Shown here: in pieces, positions 49,001 through 59,000 of the stretch | How positions within the stretch are numbered: position 1 is the stretch's first letter | Layout of the letters: the number at the start of each line of letters is the position of its first letter | Source of the DNA: Omphiscola glabra | Taxonomy: Eukaryota > Mollusca > Gastropoda > Lymnaeidae | Length of the DNA stretch: 64,000 nt | Direction: 5' to 3' | NCBI GenBank assembly: GCA_964017045.1 | Contig: OZ024807.1 | Coordinates: forward strand, 4,402,481-4,466,480 | Made by a program: the position numbers and the translations under genes | Notes under the pieces: model-generated | The model's input: the letters and a program-made list of their open reading frames with translations, nothing else | Told to the model about the DNA's origin: nothing | Database searches by the model: none

Positions 49001-52000
49001 AATCTTTTCAACCCTGGTGACAAGCCCCACCTGTCTTTCTTTTTCTTTGTCAAAAAGTTCAACCCTCTTTTTACGCACATCTGTATTTGTCAACGACTGT
49101 GAGCTGAACATACCTGTAGCAGATGATACATAAATACAATATCACTTAGGCATTTAAATTACTTGAAATTTTAACTTTTTTTGTAGCCTGGCTTTACAAC
49201 CATACAGATTCATTGTGATTTTTAGTGTTTATAGAATTAAGAGTTACGTCTAGGCTTAAGGATATTGAAGGATGGGCTCTTTTAAAAAAAAAATTAATCT
49301 AAACAGATTATAAAAAGTATAGCCATATCCATAGGCTACTATTACCATAAAGGGTAATAATGGGGGAGTATTCGATCAGGTTAGCCCAATAGGAAATTAG
49401 TAAAACACAGTAAGGTTAAACATGAAAAAAGGAACGCAACAAAACAACGAACGTGTCGACAGGAAGCTGTCTTTTGCTGCCCTCGTGGACACTACTTCGC
49501 AGCTAAGTGCTATATTATATTTTTTGATATTTTTTTAAGTTTTAATTGTTTTTCTGTTTGTTCGCTGGTGAAGGCTTCCTGCTGACACGTTCGTTGTTTT
49601 GTTGCGTTCCTTTTTTCAGGTTTAACCTTACCGTGTTTTACTAATTTCCTATTACTATAAAATAGGCCCCTGTCATCTGCAGCTCCCGAAATATTTTCTG
49701 AGCAGATATATAGGCATATGACATAATATAATTTTGTATAATCTATGGCTATTACTATTATTGGCTACCTCATTAAATGATTCAAAAAATGTGCGACCCC
49801 TGACATCTGCCTAACACTTTTTTTCTTAAGACTACCTCACTTAGACTTAGTAAGCATCAAACTCATCATAGAAAGAGGTTAATTTTGAACGAATACCAAT
49901 AGCTCTTCTTCAAACATATCTGCTACTTGATTGCTGATGATCTAATCTGGAGTTCAGAATGAAAACGATTAATATACTCCAGCATCTCCCTACTGCTTCT
50001 TCTCTCGGGGAGATTTCAGCATCTATTAATTGTTCTCCGGGCATTCTTTTCTTAAACCTTAATCTTCTCCTACCAATATTACTCAATAATTAGTCTGATT
50101 TTAAAACTGCCTTTTATATTATATAACATGTTCCAATAAGTGACAGCTATTCTCATGCAGAAACAATCTTAAGGCCTTTAGGTTTGTCACCACTTTGTCA
50201 GGAGTAAATCCTTCAGTCTACAGATACTACTGTGCAAGATTAACGTCCTCAAGTAGATCAGCCCACAGATAAAAGTAGGAGATAAACATGAAATCACAGA
50301 CAGCACGTAAAAGAACATGTGCTTTATCTCTTGTATCAAGAAGATCACATAGAGCTTTAATCGCCACCACACATTCAAACTTATCTTTCACTGTTTTAAC
50401 AACAGCATGATGTGCCCTCCAACGTGTTGTTGGTAGTCTTTTCACTGACATTCCAGTGTGTTCAATTAAAAAATCCTATCGATGAGTGGATGCAGCAAAG
50501 AAGGAAAATATTCTCCCAAGAGTACCGAAAAAACTTAATAATACATAAGCATTTTCGGTAAAAGAGTGTCACTTACGAAAGTTACAGAACACTTCAATTT
50601 GCCTGGACCTAATTATAGGGTAAATTCATTTCTAAAGTCTAAAGCATAAACTTGAACTTTTAAGGCAGTGTGTACACGTCTGGCGCGCCGGACGTTTAGT
50701 GCGGGAGATAAAAAGTCCGGCGACCAAGTCACATGACCGCCGGACGCCTAGTTGGAGAAATTTTTCCGGCGAGCTAGTGACCGCTAGTGGAAGATATGTC
50801 ATGTGACCGCCGGACGACTAGTAGGTGTTATTATTCCGTCAGGTCATGTGACAAGAGGTCGCCGGCAAAATTGTTGCATTGTATATGATATTCCAATATT
50901 ATGTATGATAATTACATATATTAGTCAGCCGATCCTTAGATAATAAATAAAAACTGAACATGTTAATATATTCATATGCTATGTCTATGAGATACATAAA
51001 CTGTAAGCATTTGACTGTGAATATTAAACTAGTCGGCCTATACTTAACTAACTAACTAACTAGACTAGTTACTAGTCTAGTAGTAGTAGTAGATTAGTAG
51101 ACGTACTAGTATTACTATTTGATTCCGACTCAACAAAAAAAGTCTGTTATATTGGTTAAACATCTCATAAAGCTCTGACTACTGTTACAAATAAACCTAA
51201 TAAATTAAATATAAAATATACTTTTAATTTAAATTTTAAAAAAAAAGTACAATTCGATCTATCACATATCGTAAGGTCGCTAAGAGTCTATTCTACCACA
51301 AGACCACACTGGTTCGTATAGAACAGACCTATCTTAAAACTAGGTCAGTTCTGAGAAGTAGGGTTTGTTACGGCGGTCATGTGACTTGGTCGCCGAACAT
51401 ATAGCTCCCATACTAAAAAGTCTGGCGCGCCGGACGTTTAGTACAAGGGATAAAAAGTCCGGCGCGCCGGACGTGTAGACACTTTCAACTTTTAATTAAG
51501 TATACATTTGGAATTAGTTACATGTTTGGAAAATTTACGTATGATCGGTTATTCTTTTATGAAAATTCGGTTAGACAGAGTAGTGTTCGCTCTGTAAATA
51601 CGCAGTTTTTCTATTTGGTGTCACCCCCTGAGATGGTCCTACACTTTTACCATCTCTATTTAGTACCAATATAAATCTAGTGTCTGTCAGTGAGTAGTTG
51701 TTTAGGGACCTTGGAGTTAGAATTGACTTTTTAAAAATTTCTTAAATTAGTTATACGTCTTCTACTAAACTTCTAATAAAGACACGAAAGTCTACTTTCA
51801 GTTCTACGCCTAGCCTAAGTTCAAGTAGTAAGTAGACAGTGTCACAGTAGAACTAGAAGTCTGCACGAAAAGGGTTTAGTACATCCTTCACTTAACAAAA
51901 GGCAGAGTTTAACATCGAAAAATATATGCAAACTAATGATACTTACGCATGCATTTATGAATCCGGTTGTGTGACATTGACTTAAGACACGAATGTCTCA

Positions 52001-52022
52001 GATTTTGTAAGGAAGAAGCCAT
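46025..52022 (-). CDS. MRPL39: Mitochondrial large-subunit ribosomal protein L39 homologue
   Basis: Minus-strand exons: 52022-51947, 49113-48919, 48199-48060, 47639-47540, 47316-47255, 47123-46863, 46547-46473 and 46105-46025; splice sites and phases agree. The first 25 residues (MASSLQNLRHSC...) are basic and hydroxyl-rich, as in a mitochondrial targeting peptide. Family landmarks follow in order: VGLVTRVEKIEVKHVG, NKDLSTPFNCAM (TGS-like N-domain shared with threonyl-tRNA synthetase), NGQPWDMHRPL, AFWRTC, SGSFVYDVDL, RMGDHIDISSGPMI and RVQGLALP. Eight exons give 329 residues, close to the mammalian protein (about 338). The last exon is taken to read through the GTATGT at 46054 to a TAA at 46027-46025; splicing there to an unseen short exon is the alternative. 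Intron 1 contains two DNA-transposon-like insertions. The protein builds the mitoribosome large subunit. Confidence 0.88.
46318..46390. repeat. Short tandem repeat, 25-bp unit, three copies
   Basis: CCTAGTATGAACTCATTGCT plus ATACA, in the last intron of MRPL39. Confidence 0.85.
49392..49649. mobile_element. Foldback (long inverted repeat) element, 258 bp, TA target site
   Basis: The left arm GGAAATTAGTAAAACACAGT...GACAGGAAGC is matched by the inverted right arm GCTTCCTGCTGACACG...TTACTAATTTCC. The arms are about 77 bases each and nearly complementary. The element is flanked by TA on each side (49390-49391 and 49650-49651). TA flanks with long inverted repeats suggest a Tc1/mariner-like MITE. 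It lies in intron 1 of MRPL39. Confidence 0.75.
50664..51486. mobile_element. Non-autonomous DNA transposon, 823 bp, 9-bp target duplication
   Basis: Ends GGCAGTGTGTACACGTCTGG and the inverted CCGGACGTGTAGACACTTTC; a second inverted block (GGCGACCAAGTCACATGACC near 50721 and its complement near 51375-51395) lies further in. Both flanks read AACTTTTAA (50655-50663 and 51487-51495). A 9-bp duplication points to a Mutator-like element, though the superfamily is inferred. The GC-rich ends contain repeated GGCGCGCC and GCCGGAC motifs. No transposase frame is present. Located in intron 1 of MRPL39. Confidence 0.7.
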
Positions 52023-52330
52023 GTTGATAAATAACCGGATGTAAGTGAGAATAGCCCCCCTTTTAATGCACTGCGCATGTGCAATACTAGTGTTTCTAAG
52101 GCTACGAAATAAGAGTCCTGTGAGGTGTTGAAGAGTTTTTCACGAACTCAACAAGTAAATCTTCTAAATTGGACTTTGGCTTTGCGGTAATTGTTTTAAC
52201 TTCAAATAAAACATTATATTATGAAGTGAATGTATCTATACATTTGTATGGACGTTACTTTATTCAGTTAGTTTATTTAAACTAAGTCAGAAATAAGGAA
52301 TCCATGAGTAGAATAGTGCGGTGGCAAACT
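52023..52330. promoter_or_regulatory. Divergent promoter region between MRPL39 and CFAP45
   Basis: MRPL39 starts at 52022 on the minus strand and CFAP45 coding begins at 53047 on the plus strand. The palindrome-like TGCGCATGTGCA at 52072-52083 resembles an NRF-1 site (YGCGCAYGCGCR) and lies about 50 bases upstream of the MRPL39 start codon. ACCGGATGT at 52033-52041 resembles an ETS site. Both factors are known regulators of mitochondrial-protein genes in animals. No TATA box is apparent. The CFAP45 first (untranslated) exon probably starts here or slightly downstream. Confidence 0.45.
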
Positions 52331-53046
52331 TAGAGTCAGAGCAGAGTGATCTAATCTGAAGTCTGAAGTGAGTTTGTGAATGTGAGTAGTGTAGCAATGG
52401 ATCTGTGGCCTGTCAAAAAGAGTCAAACTGAATTTTATTTAAATCAGCCTTAGAATTAAAATAAGTTAATAGTTTAGCCTATTACTGGGAATGGTGTAGT
52501 CACTAAACGCAACAAATTCAGCTAAATAATAATAATAATATTAATAATAACATTCCCTCATTTACCATTACTGACATGTCAGACTGAAATACAAAAATGT
52601 CAATGAATTTTTAAATTTAAATTATTGTTTTTAACTAAATGATTTAAATATTAAATGATTGATTGAGCGCCATGGCCATGACATAGTGACATAGGCTATC
52701 AATCATCAATGAAAAGACACCTCACTCTCACTGCATGGCATCAATGTCTTCATACCATCATGTTCTCACTGTCTGCTTCTGTTGTTTTGATTTTTGGACT
52801 TCTGAGTAAGCTGAGTTACTTACTGAAAACTTTTTGCTCTAAAAAAGTTCAGATTCTTCAAGTTAATAGCATTACTAGACCTTCATATAGAAACCGATAC
52901 ACCAGGTTGTCTACTGTCTACATTCATTTTAAATTAAACTTCATGAATGTGGCCTTTATTACTCATAATTTATTTCAATTTATAATAAGTTGTAGAGTAT
53001 CATATTACTTTTTATCCATTTGTTTGTATTACAGTCAAGTGGTGCA

Positions 53047-56000
53047 ATGTCGGTTTCTGGAGGCTCAAGTGCAAGTGGTTCTCGGCGTGGAAAAACCCGC
53101 CAATATCGAACTGTTAGCAATCAGTCTCAGATTGATGAATGCTTATTTGGACAGCCACAATCACAACAGGCAAGACATGCAATGCTAAAAGAAAAATATC
53201 AGGATCCACAGGTTTGTATGAGTAAATAAATTCATTTTTAGTAATGTGATAGGCCTCATGATGTTAATGTCTTTAATGAGTCTTTGTTGACCCTTTTTAT
53301 ACTCCTGCAGTGAAACAGTCACTGATACATGATATCACAATCTTTCCAATTATCTTTAATTTTACAACATAAATATTTCATATTTTATTCACTATGCATA
53401 TCCAAAGAAGAGTGGGCATTTTACATTAATTACTCTACAAATAAAATCAAGTTCCAAGTGCTAGAAATAGCTTATATCAAATTTTGGCAACCTCTTACTG
53501 ATAACTACAATGTCAGTTGTATTTATTAAATTCTTTTATATTAAAATATATCAATTATTTCCTTTTACTCGCATATTCCAGGAAATGCCTTCTTACACTG
53601 AAGGAGTGGCCATTGAGCGCTTGGCGCATGAGAGAAGTAACAGACGAAAGAATGGTCAAACAAAACAACAAAAGGAGCTTGTCACAGTAATCACCAAGGA
53701 CCTCATTCGAAAACTTATGTAAGCTGATTTCATTTTTAAAAATTAGCACCTCCTGTTTGATGGTTGGACATCTGTAACACCATTTACTTTGATAATATTT
53801 TTGCATAACCATTTTATTGTGTGGATTTGTAAATAAGAAGTTGCAGGTTCAACTCATGACCAAGTTACCATCACCTGGACACTTAGCTATTGGTAAATAG
53901 TTTGTGCAGGGATCTTTACAACCAATAACTGGATGGTTAGTTGAAAGGCTTATCATCTACCCAAGGCTAAGGAAAGGATATAAATATTTATCAACTGCGC
54001 ACTAAATGTACGATAATTACCATCATTATACTTCAAGACAGGGGTTCTTAACTAGGGGTTCTTTTAAAAAAATTATACCCTTGGTGAACAGCTTAATTAA
54101 GACTCAATTTTTTTATTTATAAAATTAAAAGAACAATTTAAAAGGCTTTTAAGAAAGTTTTGAGAAAAAAAGTTAAGAACCCTTGGTCTAGGCACAAAAT
54201 TTATTTTGAATGCTGATTCTTGTATGTTATTTGTACCTTGCAGTAGTTGCTAGCACAATTGATATGTTATAAATATGTTTGAATGTATTAAGCTAAACAA
54301 GAGTAGTTGTAACATCAAATCTTAAATATGGTGGTGGGCAAGTCCTCATGTGTAGATCTGCTCTCACTACTATAGTTGAATGATCATAATAGAGTTTTCC
54401 ATAAGCTAAATGCTTAAAATATTTTTTTATGATTAATATGTTTAAGCCTTCTGTTTAAGTATAGTTCAGTGTCTTAATGCATTTTGTATTCGTTAAGTTG
54501 GAATAAAAAACAACAACTTTTAAGCTCACCATTTTTATATATCAAATAAAATTCCACAAAAAAATGTTGCCACTTATTTAAAAGTTAAAAGCTAATCTCT
54601 AATCTTAAAAAAAAAAGTTTCAGTATTAGTTTATAAAATGCAGTTCCTTATAACAAGTATTAGTCTTAATGATCGTTTTTGCTTTAATTTAAATTAAATA
54701 TTCCATAAATGGAATACATATTATATAGTTTAATTTTAATTCAGCTACTATGTCTTGCAATAGGACTGCAGCACATTAATTTCATTTTATCGCATTTTAT
54801 ATGTCAGTGTGCCCTCTGAAGATCCATCTGGGGAATCTACTGTTATACCAAGAGACCAGTTCTTTCGTATTCTTCAAGCATCCAGAGTTCTCTCAAAGGA
54901 AGAGCGGGAAGAGGAAGCTGAAAGAGTGAAGAGGGAGAAAGAGCAGGCCATGGTATGCAGGAAAAGAGTTTCTGTTCGCGCTCAAAATAGAATTGTTTTT
55001 ACATGACTTAACCCATGACTGTGAATGACGATTATAGAGTGTATATGGGGAGAAATACACATAAGAAAATTTTTTTATGATTCCTATACCCGTTTTTTAT
55101 ACCTGAATTTTGTATAGAATTTCTATCATTAAAATAAAATAAATGCCATGATTTATATACTATTATATGTATTCATTTTCATCAAAATGACAGTTAATAT
55201 TCATTGTTAAATATGTTTTTGTCTTTTTACTTGACATTACCTTGGAGTTATTAGTTTTGATGAACCAATGTCAATTTTTAATTTGAAAACATAGTTCATT
55301 TTTAATATTATTTATTCAATTTTATTACAATTCCATTAATATTAATTTGAAGAGTACCTTAAGTTTTATTGTAGAACTTTTTACTTTAAAAGTTCAATAT
55401 TTTATTTTAAAAAACTGCTTATTTGTTGTTTAAAACGCAATCAGGATGAAGCCCAAGAAAGAAAAAACCGTATGAAACAACTTGACCTCGCTCGACAGAA
55501 GAATGCCAAACTGAATGACTTAGAAGAGGAAGCCAAAGAAAAAGCTGAGCACTTGTTAGCAAAAGCCAACGAAATGAGACAGGAACAGGAGGATGAGATT
55601 AAACATTTGAATGAGGTTTGTTTGATGTGGAGTAGTATCTTTTTAATTTTAAAAACAAAATAGAAACCGTTCTCTTTAACTATGAGAATAACTTGTATGT
55701 TATACATGACTACTTCATTGTTCTAACTTTTTAAAAAAGTAACTACAATTGTAACTAAAATTGATGAAAACAATGCAGACTAATTAAATGTGGATATACA
55801 TTTTCAACAATCTTGTTTAGACTATCAATTTTTCCAAAAAAATATTAAAATGATAATCAGTTGAAGCCATTTAACAGCATCACTTACTTATCATTGCACA
55901 GGTCATCTTGAATGCCAAGTGTCATGCAATCAGGGATGCTCAAATCCTTGAGAAAGATCTCATTAAGAAAGAGATGGTTGAAGAAGAAAAGCGCCTAGAT

Positions 56001-59000
56001 GTTATGATGGAGGTATTATATTTTATATTGAGTTAAATAAATCAGCATCTCATGTTTATTGTGGAAGATTTCTCAGATGAGCTGAGTAAGTCAAAATATT
56101 AACCTTAATTGATCACATGCTTTTTAAATGCTTGCAAGTACAGTACACTGTTGAAAAGCAATAAGACACACTGTCTGGTTTCAATCATGGAGGCTGATAG
56201 TGTCAACAAACAATTGACAAGTATTTATTTGAATCATCATTTTTACCGTACATTAATTTGTTTGAACTTGAATGAATCTGAAGAGTCATTGCATTCAGAT
56301 TCTGCATGAGAGAATTTCTCAGCTTCTGAATCTGATGGAAATATAGAGCACAGTAACTGTAAGAATAATGAGAGGTTTACCATTACTAATAAGCAGAAAG
56401 TGAATGAATGTTCTCTGGCAGAGGCAACGATCTTGAGTTTAAAGATGATAATCTATAATCGTCTCCTATGTTAACCACCAAATCTGCTAACAGTGAGAAA
56501 TATTGTGTTTTGGTAATCTATTGCCAGGTTGACAGACAAAATGCCATCAAGATTTATGAAGAGATTGAGCAAAGGAGAAAAGAAGATCAACTCCTCGGAG
56601 CAGCAAAACTATTGGAGCAAATTGACGAGAATGAAAAAGAGAAAATCTTTGAACTTGAACGCAAGGACCAAGAAAATCTTCAGATGCAGAGGTAAGTAGT
56701 TTTGTGGATCTTGATCACTTACTTATAGCTGTGCAGTTTTTGTTTTCATCAAATCAAAAGTATAACTTAAGATGTTTAACAAGATTAATCTGACTATAAG
56801 AGTAAAACCACATCTTAAAATTCAAAATTTTAAGGCCTTTTTTTTTTCAACACAATTTTAATTTTTTTTAAAAGCCAAATCAAATTTCACCCAGCCGTAA
56901 AAAAATTGGAATATTTTGCGTAAGTAAAATACCATCACTAACAAAGATTTACTAGAAAGGACTTATCAGGGGGCCCATTGCTGAAGACAGCATAAAGAAA
57001 AATGGATGTGTAGTGGGATTACTCTCCAAAAACCCCCAGATAGTACCACCAGACAATCCCTAACACGGAATCCACAGGGAAAAAGAAAGAGAGGAAGGCC
57101 AAAGAATACATGGAGACGCGAGCTAAAGGCAGACACGCAAAATATGGGATACACCTGGAAGCAACTGGAAAGGAAAGCACAGGACCGTGATGAATGTAAA
57201 ATTCTTGTGGACGGCCTATGCCCCAGACGGGGTAAAAAGGCATAAGAAGAAGAAAATTTTCAATAGCAGGTTGGAATTTTAATTTTGTTTGTTAAATCAT
57301 AAAAATAACACTGAAAAATTAACGTTTTCAATAGGTACATAGAGAAACTGATGGAGGAAGACCAGGAGGTCATTGACAGGAAGAAAGCTGAGCAGATATC
57401 ATTGAGAGTAAGTGACGAAGACATGTATGTTGCCATTTAACTTCACTAACCTCTAAGTAAAATAGCCTGTAAATATAATTCAATAAAATAAATTAGACTA
57501 TATGTCATATAAATTAATGTTGGTATATGACATTTATAACCTGTACTTAGATTTGAGCATCGAGTGTAAATAATAAGCCTGTATTGATGGTTTCAAATCA
57601 AGGAGCTGGAATATCTCATTAGGAAATGGCGTCAGCGGGCCGTCGAGCTCGTGCTCTAATGCCCTCCCTGGCGTCCACCCACACCCACCAGCCGCCGGGT
57701 GTCCCCGGCCCCCGGGCCGTGCGGGAAGACGTCAGAGACCTCCCCGGGTGTTGGATGCCCCCACCAGCAACTGCTCGATCGAGTTTGCTGACGGAGGCCC
57801 CCCCCCGCCCGGAGACGTCTGGTCAACCGAAGACGCTGTGTTTCAAGCGTCCGCAGTCCACTTTCCTAGGGGCCGGGACGGTAAATTAACGTCCTAATAT
57901 CTCCCCCCACCCGTCCCGGGGAAGCATCGGACGCCCTCTAAGAGGGATTCTACAGTGGGTTTCCACCTCGCAACTAATTCGCGAAGTAGCTGGGACGAAA
58001 AGGTTGCCTAGGAGCAGCTTTCTGAGGGCTGCATATTTTATCTTATACTTTTTGAATAAGGGTAAATGGATTGAACGCACTGTAGTGAAATAGAAAGATC
58101 CATTTAATTACACACTGACATTTTATTTGCTTGCTGTCTCTAAAAAAAATTATCTTATGTTCTAGTAGCTATCTATCATGTTGTTTTGGGCCGTCCTCTT
58201 GACTTTGTCAGTGAATGTTCGCTTGATTTAATTTTATGACCTGTGTAGGAGGAGCTCAACAAGGCAAATGAAGAGATTCTCAAACGTAAGGAGATTAAGG
58301 TCCTACAAGAAAAGGCAGAGGAGCTCAAAGTCATCGAATTCCAGAAACAGAAAGCTGTAAGTCTGAGTTCTTTAAAAAAGTTTTATTTTGAAAACAAGAA
58401 AAAATGTCCTCAAAGCTAACTAATTTTTTACATTTTAGGACATTGAGAGATGTAATTTAACAATGCAGCACATTGAGAGAGCTAATTTAACATTGTAGGA
58501 CAGTGGTTCTCAACCTTATTAATGCTGCGACCCTTTAATATAGTCCGTCATGTTGTGGCGACCCCCCAGCCATAAAATTATTTTTGTTTCTACTTCATAA
58601 CTAAAGAGTATACATGTTTTCAGATGGTCTTAGGTGACCCACAGGTTGAGAACCGCTGTTGTATGACATCAGTATATTGTTTTAATACATTAGGTTTCTC
58701 ATGGCTTTTAATATCACAATTTAACAATAACACTGTTATTACTAACAAACAACACCATATATATGCATACAATTGATGTACTTGAGATACCAGCTAAAAC
58801 ATGCAACAGTTGTTGCCAGGAATGTAAACTTTAAAAAAAAAATTCCAAAATCAAACAATTATAACTAACAGAGACACCATGTGTACAGTTAAGAGTATAA
58901 AGAGAGCTAAACTAAATGCTCAATCCATTTAAATCAAGGAACGGGAAGCTGCATTTGAGAAAGAACAAGAAAAGATCAGAATTGAGAAGGAAAAGGAGGT

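Noticed and set aside
57626..57889. 87-codon proline/arginine-rich frame in the CFAP45 intron
   Set aside because: It lies within the GC-rich dispersed repeat; the other copies do not preserve this frame.
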